A DNA stretch of 64,000 nt from Cochliopodium minus (lineage: Eukaryota > Discosea > Himatismenida > Cochliopodiidae), in the NCBI GenBank assembly GCA_024220525.1, contig JAMYWO010000012.1:202273-266272 (forward strand), in the 5' to 3' direction. Each line of letters begins with the position of its first letter. Position 1 is the stretch's first letter. Under the pieces are notes generated by a model. That model had not been told where the DNA came from, ran no database searches, and saw only the letters and a program-made list of their open reading frames with translations. Made by a program: the position numbers and the translations under genes. Shown here one piece after another: positions 12,007-23,488 of this stretch.

Positions 12007-15000
12007 ATGAGAAATTTGATTTTATTATTTCTCTTCTATTCATTCTCTTTTTATTTTGGAAATGCACAAACAAATATTGCCAGTTGCTCCGATTTACAAA
12101 CAATGAACACAACAGGATCATATATTTTAACCAATAATATAAATTGTAATTCTTCATTCACGACTTTTGAAACTTTTAATGGAATATTGGGTAAAAATAA
12201 ATAATATTGAAAATATAAAGTTTATATTATTATTATATTATTCTTTGAAGATGGAAATAATCATATGATCTCAAATCTTATAATAAATCCAAATGGTGGA
12301 GATTCTGCATTGATAAAGAAAGCTACTGGAGCAACCCTAAAAAATTTAATCTTTATTTCTCCTGTTATTAATACTCCAATCAGTGCAAATATGGCATTAT
12401 TGATCGCAGATGCAACAAATTGTATTCTGACGAACATACAAGTTAAAAATCCCATATTCAATTCAGCAGCTTCAAATTATGTAATTATTCTATCCTCAAA
12501 TAGCAATACAAAATTTTGATTTTTGTTTCATAGGTGGGAGGTTTAGTTGCATTATCAAATAACGTAAATATTTTTAAATATTATTTTCATTTTTTTATTA
12601 TTTTCATTTTTATGTTGTTTTCAGATCTCAATTTATGATTGTTCCATCCAAAACATAACCATAGCAACAGGTACTTATTGTGGAGGTTTAGGTAATATTA
12701 TCCTGTTTTCATATAATGTGATATTTTTAATCTTTCATTTATTCAAACTAGTTTCAGCTTCGAAAACAAATCTTGTGATTTCAAATACGACTATAACATC
12801 TTCTGGTCCTACTTTAAATGAAATTTCTTGTTCATATGGAGGTAAACAAAAAAAGATTTAATAATTGAGATAAAAATTTGTTAAAATTTTGTTAATTAAT
12901 TTTTTTATCAACAGGTGGTTTTGTGGCTCACTCTACATCTTCATTGAAGGTGATAAAAATATTTCTTTGTTTTTTTTTTTCAATTCATTTTCATTTTAGA
13001 TCACACAAAGTTCGATTCAAAACTTCAAAATTTTTGCACAATTCTAGTAAATTTCCCAAAAAATTCAGAAAAATTTTTACTCAATAATTAATAGTTCTGG
13101 AGGTTTTGTTGGATTTATGATCAGTAAATAGTTTCTTTTCATTCAAAACCTTTTTAATATTTAATTCTTTTTAGATGAGGGCTTTCCAGACAAAACCACT
13201 CTAATTGATAAATCATCTCTCACTGTTTTTGATAGCACTGTTTACAACCAAATTTCTTGTAAAATAAATTATTTTAAATTTTTTTTATTGAAATTTATAT
13301 TTTTTTTTTTTGGTAGCACCAAGTGCTAGTGGGGGATTCATCGGATACACAGCATTCGTAAAATGATACATAATTTTCTTTAAAACCTTACATAATAAAC
13401 TTTAAACCATAGCCCGCAAATTTAACCAATAGTTACATCGAAAACATTAACATTTCTTCTTCGTAGTTTTTTTTACAATTCAAACAATTTTTTCAAAATA
13501 CATTTATTTTAGTGTAAGTGATGGATGTTCTGGAGGATTTATTGGTCTTAGTTCAACCTCTCCGAACATTTTATATTATTTCAATAATTGCTCAATAAAT
13601 GCCAAAAGTCCCTCTAATATCAATTCTGTAAAGTCTTGTAAAAAATTTTTAATCTTTTTTTTATTTCCAAATAAATATTTTTTAAATAGCTTACAGTGGA
13701 GGATTTATTGGACAAGGAAAATCAATCATATTGATTTGTAGAAGTAATGCAAATAACATCAAAATATCGGGAGAGAGCGCAACTGGAGGGTTTCTGGGCT
13801 ATGTTACAAACGCAAGTAATTAAAAAAACTTTAAATTAACATAAAATATTTTTTAAAATAAAAAAGCAATTAAAAATTCAAGACTAACAACTAGAGGAAT
13901 AATGATGTCTAATACTTTAATTGGAACTAGTTATACTGGAGGATTAATAGGTAATTAATACTATATTAATACACATCTTTTAATATTTCTCTAATGTGAT
14001 ATAGGTATAAGTGAATCGAATTGCACAATCGAAAACTCTAGTGTACGTAATATATTAATAAATATTAGCGGAAATAGTGTTGTTGGTTTTGTGATTGGCT
14101 TTTCTCCCCAGTCTACAGTGACAAATACTGAGGTGTCTGTTAACAGTGATTCATTTATCAACCAAATAATTGGAAAGTAAAAAATTTTTATAATTTATTT
14201 TTATTTTAGTATATCTGCATCATTGCAAATTATTTTTAGTTCGCAAACTTGTTCACCTTTTATTGGACAATCAACTTTTTCCACAATATCTGGTTCAATA
14301 ACAAATTTCAACATCAGTGCTGTTTGTAATGATTTTTTTAAAAAAAAAAAAATTATTAGTTTTTAATTTTACGAAAAAAAGGTACAAACAGTGCAGGAAT
14401 CGTGGCAGTGGGGAACAATGTTGTAGTGAACAGTTTCAAGATATCGAGTATGCAGATTAATAACATTATTAAAGGAGCTTCAGTCAGTAATGGCCTTTTT
14501 GGAAGTGCGTTCACAAACATAAATATTAGTAATACCATAGTTGAAAACATGGATGTTATTAATAGTAATTCCAATTCACAACACGGTTTGATTGTGGGAA
14601 CATGCACACAATTAACAGTGAATAATTTCACAATCAACAACAGTTTGGGATTGATAAACAATATAAATGGACTAGTAAAATTGTTTAAATTATTCTGTAT
14701 TTACTTATTAATTCTAAAATTTTTAATGGATCAAAAAATATATTTTTTAAAAACAATTTTTATAAAAGTCGCAATTTGTTGGTGTGATTTGTGGATTATG
14801 TTATGATTTGAATGTATCAAACGTTTCCATTCAAAAAACAACTATAAGTTCAACTTTGTAAAGAGAATTAACATTTATTTTTTGTCTTTATTTTATTATT
14901 TTATTGTTATTAGTTCTGGAGAGCTCAGGATTGGAATGGTAGTGGGGTATATATCAACAAGTGGAAAAATCTCGAATACTTATGTGGACACTTACAATGC

Positions 15001-16491
15001 TTCTACCCAAATTCTGAGAGCGAACAGTGCGAACACAGCTTCTTATTCTGGTGCTTTGGTTGGATATTCCCAAGATCTAAATATTCAAAAAAGTGGAATT
15101 TACAAAGGAACTGTTTATTCAAATCACCAGATTTGTAAATTTTATCATTTAAAATCTTTTCAAATTTACAGAATTATTGAAATAATTTTTTTGAATCTTT
15201 TTTTAACAAATTATATATTTTTCAGGTGGAATAGTTGGTTATGTTGCAGGTCCTCTTGTTATGGATCAAATATTTTTGACTTCATCAGTAAATATTAACA
15301 GTGCCATAACTTCAACTGGGCTGATTCATACAACAACATCTTCGGTCATAGCAACTATTACAAACAGTTACGTGAGAGCAAATCTCAACTCTACGTAAAA
15401 TTAAATGATTTTTTACTTTTTAATATTAAATTTGAAATTATTAATATTTTACTTTTGATTATTTTAATCTTTTTTTTTATTTTAGTATATGTAGTGGATT
15501 TTTCTATAACTCTTATTTTAATATTTTAAATATGACAAATTGCTATTCATCACCCACATATTCTTCTACTTGTGCTTCTAATAAATATCAAATATCAGAT
15601 CAACTCTCTATTACATCTCCAAATTTTGTGAGAGTTTATTTCGAGAATTCTTCATTTCCAGGTATAACCGCAGGAGCTAATGTTACAGGATTCAATAGTT
15701 CAACATTAAAGGAGAGAATAAAATTAGATTATGATCAATGTGGAGTTTGGAAACAATATCTTTTAAATATACAGTCAGACAACAATTTGACTAGCATTTG
15801 TCCTTTTACTACTTCTCCCCCTTCAACAATAAAATGTCAATATCCCGTACCAAACTGTCCACTTTGTGAAAATAGTGGACCATCTGTTGTGGAAGTTGAT
15901 ATAAATCTATTTGATATCACTTGCTCACCAATTAATGGAACATCCTCTTATTCTTACTTTTTTTCTTCAAAAAATGCAAGTTCATTGAACACAACATTTG
16001 TTATTTCAACCACAACAACTTATTTTGTTGGAGATCTCAATCAAGGAACGAATGGAACAATTGTGATTGATATTGATTCAAATAAATCTGGTAAATTGAA
16101 TGTCACAGGTTGTGTCATCATAAATGGAACGATCACACTGATTCTATTTGAAAGACCGATTGACAATTCAACATATGAAATCATTTCATACACTTGCAAA
16201 CAAAATCTTTCTCTTTCAGATTCTCAAATAAAAGTGGTGAAACAATACAAAGAATGTGATAAATTGAGACAAAGTACTTCTTCGACCCAAAATTCTCTTT
16301 CTGTTTCTCTTTCTTCAACAAAAGAAGGATGCATAAACACAAAGTTGATTATTGGATTGAGTGTTGGGATTCCTTTGGCTGTTATTTTTTTGACAATCAT
16401 CCTCCTTGCAATTGCCAAACATCAGACTAATTTGAAAATCAAAGAATTTGAAAATGAAAACAAAATGAGAGAAATGAATCAAATGAAGTGA
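12007..16491 (+). CDS. GLUG-type beta-solenoid surface protein, copy C (stalk nearly absent)
   Basis: Family member with a signal peptide from the Met at 12007 (cleavage probably near GNAQ), followed by 'SCSDLQ' and 'INCNSS', the entry motif 'FETFNGIL' joined over an intron to 'DGNNHMISNLII', and many intron-separated 'GGFxG' exons. The last exon (from about 15486) includes the Cys module (about 15835-16330, with 'CPLCE', 'FDITC' and 'GKLNVTGC'), a transmembrane segment (about 16345-16415) and a short charged tail. Unlike copies A, B and D it has almost no Ser/Thr/Pro stalk, only 'TTSPPST'. The 3' module is clearly homologous to A and B but not part of the near-identical group, so it is an older paralog. 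Exon edges in the ectodomain are approximate. Confidence 0.8.
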
Positions 16492-16600
16492 TATATCAAA
16501 TTTAATTTAAAAAATAAAAGTCCATTTTCATTGAAATATTTAATTTTATATTTTTCAAGAATAGAAACCAACATTTCTAGAAAATAAAAAAAAAAGAAAG

Positions 16601-17779
16601 ATGGAGAAATTGAAACAAGAAATTGAGAAGCAAGGATCTATCATCAAAGAATTGAAACTAAAAGATCCAAAATGGAAACATAATGACAAAATATTAGAGG
16701 AGATCAAGAAATTGCTGGATCTGAAGCATTGCGATCCCTTATATCTCAAAGAAAATTACAGCAGATACTATAAAGAGGCGCCTATCATCAAAATAAGATG
16801 GGCTATAATGGATGAAGGCATGAATAAAGTGATTCTTCAAATCCCATTTAAGAACAAAACATTTGTGATGGGACATGAGATAAAGAAGTGCATATTGGAA
16901 CATACCAAAAAGAAATTTCCAAACATGGATCCCTTCACCATCTTCCAGGTGATTAAGAAAAAGGGAACCACATTGAAAAAAGGTAATAAGATGGCCAAAA
17001 TTAATATTGGAAAGAAGGAGGAAAACAATATAAAGAATAGGAATGACATCAAAGATAAATTGATCGATGATAACATAAAAGAGAATTCTCAAAATAATAA
17101 AAACAAGAAAAGGAAAATTTCTAATATGAACAATAAAACAGATGAAAATAGAAATTATAAAAAGAAGAATGTGAATAATGAAAACAAAATCAATACGAAT
17201 ACAAAAGCGATTGTACCCCAAAACAAAGACGTTTTCAATAAAAGAAAGATGGAGGTTGGAGAAGAAAAAACCAAGAAAGATCTCCACCTGCCAGATAAAA
17301 TCCAACACGAACACGCGGAATTAAAAGATGAGGATGTGTTTCGGTTGCCTTTGCTCTTCCCCGGACCTGTCTATTACAATTCCCTCAAATTGGAGGTGAG
17401 ATGCTCAAATGATAAAGTGGAGATGTTGGAGAAGAAGATGAAGGAGGTCACATTGGAGAATAAGGAGAAAATTCGTCGTTTGTATGCTCTTAAAGTTGAG
17501 AAACCTCCGCTTCCTAAGAAGATACGGAAGATTAATCGGGATGGTTTCAAAAAGAAGAGAAATTTGAGGGCTAGGAGAGGTGGAAGAGGCGCTTTTAACA
17601 GGAATTTGCTAAATAATTTTGATAGTGGTGATGATCGTTTCATAAATGGGAGAAGGGATGATCTTATGTTGGAAGATAGAAGAAATTATTACCAATTGGA
17701 TGACAGAAGAATGGATTACCAAAGAGATAGAAGAGATCATCAGAGGAATGACAGGAAGGATGATAACATTGATAAATAA
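16601..17779 (+). CDS. Protein with WHEP-like N-terminal helical hairpin and RG/RD-rich tail
   Basis: Intronless protein of 392 residues. Residues about 3-52 read like a WHEP-TRS domain ('IEKQGSIIKELKLKD' then 'ILEEIKKLLDLK'), a helix-turn-helix that binds tRNA/RNA and is best known as an appendage of aminoacyl-tRNA synthetases; no synthetase domain follows. Residues about 60-125 are a mixed charged/hydrophobic segment I do not recognise. 130-225 is a Lys/Asn-rich linker. 245-275 ('RLPLLFPGPVYYNSLKLEV') looks folded again. The C-terminus has an RGG-like patch ('RARRGGRG') and then RD/DR-rich repeats, typical of RNA-binding proteins. It starts 109 bases after the stop of copy C and has more GC-balanced codons than that gene. 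RNA binding is inference; the WHEP call is moderate. Confidence 0.65.
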   Translation: MEKLKQEIEKQGSIIKELKLKDPKWKHNDKILEEIKKLLDLKHCDPLYLKENYSRYYKEAPIIKIRWAIMDEGMNKVILQIPFKNKTFVMGHEIKKCILEHTKKKFPNMDPFTIFQVIKKKGTTLKKGNKMAKINIGKKEENNIKNRNDIKDKLIDDNIKENSQNNKNKKRKISNMNNKTDENRNYKKKNVNNENKINTNTKAIVPQNKDVFNKRKMEVGEEKTKKDLHLPDKIQHEHAELKDEDVFRLPLLFPGPVYYNSLKLEVRCSNDKVEMLEKKMKEVTLENKEKIRRLYALKVEKPPLPKKIRKINRDGFKKKRNLRARRGGRGAFNRNLLNNFDSGDDRFINGRRDDLMLEDRRNYYQLDDRRMDYQRDRRDHQRNDRKDDNIDK

Positions 17780-18538
17780 TAACAAATGAAATTCTGATTT
17801 TCTTTATAATTCAGTTGGAGATGTAAAAATGATAAAGAATCAATTGAATCGACCCAAATAAAAAAAATATATATAATATAATATAAGTTTTTATATTATT
17901 ATTCAAAACGAAATACTTGTATTTTTTTTTGATCAAAAATATTATTCAAAATTGAAAAATTTATGATTAAATAAAAATATCACTATAATAAAATTAATTT
18001 TCTTAATGAAACTGAATGGGAACATACAATATGGAAGAAAAATGTATATAAATGTATATAATTGTATATGATGAACATTTTATTTTCTTCCATTCAAATA
18101 ACTGAATAATGACAAAATAATCATTCTCCTGGTATTATATCTTCCCAATAACACAAATATTTCGTCATTTTCAAAATTAATCTATTATTTATCTCAAATT
18201 ATTTCTTGAAAATTATATATCAAGAAATCATGAGAACAAAATGAACAAATGTCGAATATTTTATGTTATCACCCTGAATATTCTTTCAATTACTTTCATT
18301 TATTATAATCTATATCCATCTGTATTTCTTCAATTAAAGAAAAAAATATAATTTATTCCTTTTAACAGTGATTTTTTTTTATTTTTCAAATTTTCATTTT
18401 TTGAAGATTTTTTTCAAACAAAAAAAAGAACAACTTGGACCAATGTTCTGGAATTATTATGAAACTCAAAATGATAATTTAAAAGTTGATTTTTATCAAA
18501 AAAAAAAAAAAAAAATTTAATTAAAAAATAGATAATAA
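17780..18538. other. Intergenic, convergent gene ends
   Basis: About 760 bases between the 3' ends of the WHEP-like gene (plus) and the EEP gene (minus). It is very AT-rich with TA-alternating stretches (about 18043-18072) and A/T runs (18500-18517). I see no convincing gene, RNA or repeat. Confidence 0.5.
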
Positions 18539-19474
18539 TCAAAACTCCATTTCACAACTCAAATGAAAGTGATCAGAGGCCCAATCCTTGGAAGGCAAAG
18601 TAGTTTGGGGCTTAGGGATACTCAAAAAAGAGTGATGAAGGATGTTTTTGGAAGAATAAAAGATAAAGTCCTGAGTGTTGTTCTTTTTATCAGAATATAC
18701 AGTGTAATCAGGTTCTTTGTTGTTGAAATGTTCGCCATAAGCACTAACCAAAGAGAGAGGATTGTTGATCATAAAGTTATATTGGCTGGTGTAAGGCATA
18801 AAGTTATAATCACCACACAAAATGATGCCGACATTTGAGAGTTCGATCTTATGCGAGTTGATCAGTTTATTTACAGTTTCTTGCACAGTAGAAATCAAAA
18901 TGTCGAGCTGGTTTTGTTGGTAAATAGGTTCAAAAGCGAAAAGTACATTTCCTATAATCAAATACTTTTTGTCAGGAGTAAAAACGATAGTAAGTGTTCC
19001 AACCAAATTCTTCTCAGTGAAGGGAACATTGACAGTCTCCACAGGAGTAAACTTGTTCTTTTTTACAAAAGTGGAAACTCCAAAAGGCACATCAGTCAAC
19101 TTTGAGAAGTTTCCTATGTAAGATTTGAGATTAGGGACAAACAATTCTTCGTACTTTTCGACTTCTTGAAGACAAATGATATCAGAATCGGATTCCAAGA
19201 GATCCAAACAAATTTTTTTGCTTCGAAACAGAAAATTTAGAAGTTCTTGATTAGTAGAATTAAAGTTGCTGTTCTTGGCTCTTGTGTTGGAAAGAATGTT
19301 GAAGGAAGTCACTGATAACTTGGTGGAATTTTCAATTTTGAGGAACTTTCTTGGTGTTTGGATCTTCATTCTCTTCGAGCTGTTGTGGTGTAGCGTGGAG
19401 AGACCTGGCAATGAACCTTCGATTCCCATACTTGGAACGTTGACTTCTTGTATGTGCACTGGTTGGTTGTGCAT
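18539..19474 (-). CDS. CCR4/Angel/nocturnin-type EEP-family protein with altered active site
   Basis: 311 residues, a single exon as read. Family landmarks in order: 'SFNILS' (residues about 56-61), 'DIICLQEVEKYEE' (about 98-110, the metal-binding Glu), 'GVSTFVKK' (substrate face), 'CGDYNFMP' (about 221-228, the Asp/Asn pair), 'DFIFYSS' and the terminal 'SDHFHL' His. This is the order of CCR4-type deadenylases and Angel proteins, which cut RNA 3' ends. Between the substrate loop and 'CGDYN' the family normally has a 'NTHxHWxP' motif. Here the aligned text is 'NVLFAFEPIY', with both His lost, so activity may be reduced or absent. The Met at 19474 is the first in frame; a polypyrimidine/AG just upstream (about 19490) could be a splice acceptor, so a short 5' exon is possible. 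There are no leucine-rich repeats as in CCR4 proper. Confidence 0.8.
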   Translation of the reverse strand: MHNQPVHIQEVNVPSMGIEGSLPGLSTLHHNSSKRMKIQTPRKFLKIENSTKLSVTSFNILSNTRAKNSNFNSTNQELLNFLFRSKKICLDLLESDSDIICLQEVEKYEELFVPNLKSYIGNFSKLTDVPFGVSTFVKKNKFTPVETVNVPFTEKNLVGTLTIVFTPDKKYLIIGNVLFAFEPIYQQNQLDILISTVQETVNKLINSHKIELSNVGIILCGDYNFMPYTSQYNFMINNPLSLVSAYGEHFNNKEPDYTVYSDKKNNTQDFIFYSSKNILHHSFLSIPKPQTTLPSKDWASDHFHLSCEMEF

Positions 19475-19731
19475 GTCAAAACTAAAAAGAGGAATGAATC
19501 GAAATAAAATTGATTAGAAGATATTTAATATGCCTCCATAATTTGGATTAATTTTAATCTCAATAAGATATTATATTATTGATCAATGAGTTCAACATAT
19601 ATGTTAATTAATATTGATCATTTTTACTAACAAATTTTCTATAAGTAAATAAATGATGTTTTAAAATGTCAAGTTCATAAGGAAAAATAATTTGCATAAT
19701 TATGCGAATCACCATAAACTGTATGTAATAT

Positions 19732-21546
19732 CTATTGTATATTAGAAGATATCTCTCCAATATAGAGATGAATGATTTTTTTTATCGTGTTAAAAATATG
19801 TGTCTGGAGGTCCAGACACATATTAAAAAGAAAAAAAAATTTCCCCTTATGTTTAAAGTAAAAAATGTACTTTGGTTTGTTTTGATGCATGTTTGGGTTG
19901 TTAGGATGTTGATAAGAGTTTGTAAGTGTGGGTTCGTGTTTGTCTACTACTTTTGTCCCTGGGCGATTTCGAACCCAAAACTTGGTGGTTTGGTCATTGG
20001 AAGCGGATGCCAAAATGTGTCCAACTGGATGAAAAGCAACATCCCAAATGTACCCTTCGTGGGCAGTATCAATACTTGCAATAGGTTCTTCTGAGCCTGA
20101 AAAATATTCAAAAAAAACAATAAATGATTTATTTTTATAATGATTTAAAAAAATTATGTTTTAAATAAAATAATAAAATAATCTTTTAAAAATTACCTAT
20201 TTTCCAAAATTTGATAGAGTGATCGTAGGCACCAGTGACAAACATGTCATCATGAAAAGGATGCCAATTTACAGAAGTGACGGCCATAGTGTGCCCCTTG
20301 AAGGTCTGCATTTCGCTCATCATTCTCATATCAAACAACTTACACAAATAATCACGACTCACAGTAACTAAATAATTTCCGCTCCTATGAAATCTCGCTA
20401 GATTAATAAAAAAAAAAAATTTTTTGTCAATGAAAATTTTCCGAGATTTGTAAAAAAAAAAAAAGCAAATAAAAAAATAAGACAAAGAAAGTCCTTTTTT
20501 ATTTTTGAAATTTGTTTAATAAATCTCTTTTTGATTTTCTGAAAAATATAGTAAGGGCTCTTACCTCTCAAAACAGTCTCCTTGTGGCTGTTGAAAGTCT
20601 TGATTTCTTTTCCAGTCTTGGCTTCCCAAATTTTAACCTTGTGTTCCTTTGTACCAGAGGCGATCAAAGAGAGAAAGGGATGCCAATGCACAGTTTTTAC
20701 ATCCGCACCATGTTTTAAAGTCTTATCGAGTTCACAATTGGCAAAATCCCAGATTTTGACGGTTTGATCATCTGATGCAGAGGCCAATTTGAGATCTGTG
20801 GGTGAGAAGGCAAGATCTCTGATGGGTTGTTCTGCTTTGTGGGCTTGTATTTTCTTCATGTTGTTCATGTTTGGTTGCCAATACTTTATTTCTCCATTAT
20901 TATCTCCACTTATCAGCCAATCATCGTTATGACTCCAAACCAATGCCCTGATAAATGAGATAAATATTTTAAATTGATTTTTTGAAATATGATTCAAGAA
21001 TTTTCACTAATTATTCTTTAACAAATATATAGATTTGTTTTATATTGGTTTTATTTACCTAACAGCAGAATCATGAGCTTTCAATATTGTTTCAAAGTTG
21101 AATTGAGATCCATTCCTATAATATATTATGATTATAAAAGATGGTATTTATTTGATAGTGTAATACCATAATGAAAACTCTCCACTGCTTAATCCAGTTA
21201 TCAATCTTCTTCCATCTGGTGTCCAAATCGCACAGTTGACAGGATATCTAACTTTATTTACAGATGAATGTGCAAATTTGCCACAGATACTGGTAGAACA
21301 ATTATCTTTCCATGTTTTGGGAGGCATCAAATCTGAATAATCCTCTTCTTCATCATCTCCATATTTTGTTGTTACATGTACTCTTGGTATATCTTGTTCA
21401 TTACTTTCGGTTTGGCTCATTTTTTTGAGGGAATAAAGAATCTCATTGTTAGCAAAATCTATGACCTTTCTCGTGACTGATTTTCTTGTTCTTTTACCAT
21501 TATAAACAGGTCTATTTTTTTGGAATTTTTGTTGTTCATCTTCCAT
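19732..21546 (-). CDS. WDR33: WDR33/Pfs2-type WD40 subunit of the mRNA cleavage and polyadenylation factor
   Basis: Orthologue of WDR33 (yeast Pfs2), the WD40 subunit that with CPSF30 reads the AAUAAA signal in nuclear pre-mRNA 3' processing. Five exons fit in frame: 21546-21167, 21115-21059, 20947-20565, 20397-20197 and 20096-19732, giving 461 codons. N-terminal signature: 'YNGKRTRKSVTRKVIDF' (in animals FDGKRMRKAVNRKTIDY) and the hallmark 'MPPKTWKDN'. Seven WD repeats follow, with 'LWNGSQFNFETILKAHDS', 'KYWQPNMNNMKKIQAHK', 'SPTDLKLASASDDQTVKIWD', 'SRDYLCKLFDMR' and 'HILASASNDQTTKFWVRNRPG'. After the last blade there is only a short tail of about 65 residues, without the collagen-like and Pro-rich C-terminus of animal WDR33, so it is closer in size to Pfs2. 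The exact end of the tail is less certain than the core. The start codon lies 93 bases from the divergent gene at 21640. Confidence 0.93.
19795..19824. other. Perfect 13-bp inverted repeat (hairpin) in the WDR33 3' end
   Basis: Stem arms 19795-19807 and 19812-19824 are exact reverse complements (arm ending 'gtctgg'), with a four-base loop 'aggt'. It lies in the last exon of WDR33, beyond the WD40 core. It could shape the mRNA 3' end or simply be chance; a 13-bp perfect stem is unusual in the surrounding sequence. Confidence 0.75.
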
Positions 21547-21639
21547 AAATGTGACAATTTTTTTTTTTCAAAAAATCATCATCTTCTCTCGATCAAAATC
21601 CGATTTCAACAATCATTTCAACATTGGTTTCAAAAAAAA
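21547..21639. promoter_or_regulatory. Compact divergent promoter region WDR33 / GT2-TPR gene
   Basis: Only 93 bases separate the start codons of WDR33 (minus) and the GT2/TPR gene (plus). The interval must hold both 5' UTRs and whatever promoter elements exist. It contains T and A runs; I cannot name a specific motif. If upstream exons exist for either gene this changes. Confidence 0.4.
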
Positions 21640-23308
21640 ATGAGGTCATTCATTTCGAAAAATTATTATAAGATTATATCTGCCCTTCTATTGATGACCA
21701 TAATCTATTTGTTCGGAAATAATGATTGGAGATCCAAAGATGAGTTGAAAATTATCCTTAGTATGTCCATTAAAAATAATGAAAGTATATTGGAACGATG
21801 TTTAAATAGTATTGTGGATTTGATTGATGAGGCAGTGATATGTGATGTGGGATCAAAAGATAGAAGGTTATAAAAAATTAAAAAAAACAAAAAAAAAATA
21901 TTAATTTGTTTTTTTTTAAAAGTATCCACATAATAAAGGAATGGGAAAGAAGATATAAAAAGAAGGTGAAAATAGTGGAACACAATGAACACGACGTCAA
22001 CATGTGCCTCAAAGAGATCGGAAAGGAAAAAGAAGTATTTGTGTTCGTTTTTAGACCTGAATTGGAATTGAGAATAGAACCAAATTGTGGTATAAATGAA
22101 TTGAAAAAAAATCTCAAAACCAAGAAGAGGTTTATTGTTTGATTTTTTTAAATCTTATTTATCAAAAGTTTTTTTCTCTTATTGTAAACAGATACATCAT
22201 AATGGAAGAAAAAAAAGGAGTATCTTGCCCCAAAACAGTGATTCTATCAAATACTGAATCTATGTAATTAAATATTAATATTATAATACAATTCTTAAAT
22301 TCTAAATATCAATTTTTTAATTCCAAAAAAAACAAAGAAGGTTTAATGAACAAAATGAATTCTCCTCCCAATATACAAAGTTAAGCGAAGAAATTCTATC
22401 AGATGAACTTGTAATTATCAACCACGATGACGGAAACAAAGAATTTCAACCATCTGTCACTTTTTTGGAATCTCAATCCTGGAATGACCCCAAGAACGCC
22501 AATTTATTGTTAAGATTAGGCATCAAATTATATGAAACAAGAGATTATGAAAAGGCACTCCAAACTTTACAAAAATTTGGTAAAATAAAAATTTTAATTT
22601 TTTTAACATTGTTTGTTTTCAGTTTTTTTTTTTTTAGTCAACATTTTTTATATTTTTCTTTTCTTTTTTTTTTTTTTTCATTTAATCAATTTTCTTCCAC
22701 AAAAAAAAAAAAGATGCAATGAGTTCTGTGGATATTGAAGATAGGTACTATGCACGCCTTTTAATAGGTACAATCCTCATAGAACAGGATAAAGAAGTAA
22801 GTAGTATTGAACGTGCGATGAACGATACCTACTCTTTGATACCCTTTCGTGCAGAACCCTTTTACAGACTTGCCAAATATTATGAAAAGAAAAATTTTCT
22901 CCATAATGCTGTTTCTTATGCCAAAATGGCTTTGTCTCTTTACCCTCCTAAAAAATATTTGAAATACCTTCATATTTTGGAATACAGAGAACTTCCATTA
23001 GATTTATTGTGTAAACAAAAATAATTTTTTCCCAATTTTATACTTATTATTATATTTTTTTTTTTTTAAATTATATTTTTTATTTTTTTTTTTATTTTTA
23101 TTTTTATTTTTATTTTTATTTTTATTTTTATTTTAATTAGTCTCAGTCTTATACTATGCGTGTTTTTCAAATTGATCAAGGACTTTCATATTGTCGACAA
23201 TTGTATTATTTGACACAATCTGTCAAAGAAATAGAAAAGATCAATTATTATCTATCAATGAAAAATTCTTACAAATACTTAGAAAAAATTTATGATATTG
23301 GTCTTTAA
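21640..23308 (+). CDS. GT2-fold / TPR protein, catalytic motif apparently lost
   Basis: Resembles the 'glycosyltransferase 2 + TPR' proteins. The N-terminus is a membrane anchor (residues about 11-25), then 'ILSMSIKNNESILERCLNS' and 'EAVICDVGSKDRR', the usual GT2 opening (family: 'CDTGSTDGT'). The DxD sugar-nucleotide/metal motif is then expected, but the aligned segment reads 'EVFVFVFRPELEL'. The second half has TPR-like helices ('RLGIKLYETRDYEKAL', 'PFRAEPFYRLAKYYEKKN', 'AVSYAKMALSLYPP'). Exons I can join in frame: 21640-21866, 21923-22129, 22192-22263, 22341-22579, and one from 22714. The last exon (about 23143-23308, 'YTMRVFQIDQGLSYCRQLYYL') belongs by content, but I could not find an in-frame donor for it, so the protein may instead stop at 23024. 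It may be a non-catalytic member of the fold. Confidence 0.65.
23086..23135. repeat. (TTTTTA)n microsatellite in an intron
   Basis: About eight copies of a six-base T-rich unit immediately before the acceptor of the last GT2/TPR exon. On the sense strand it acts as a very long polypyrimidine-like tract. Confidence 0.8.
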
Positions 23309-23488
23309 AAAAATATATCGTTATTGATGAAAACTTGTTATACCAAAAAATATGATTGTTTTGATTCAATTAAATTATAATTGGATTTTTTGAATTAGTG
23401 AAAGTTTATCGATCACAAATTTTAATTATGTGTATATAAAAAATAGATATCCAAAGGTTATAAAAAAAATAAAAAAAAAACTAACTAA

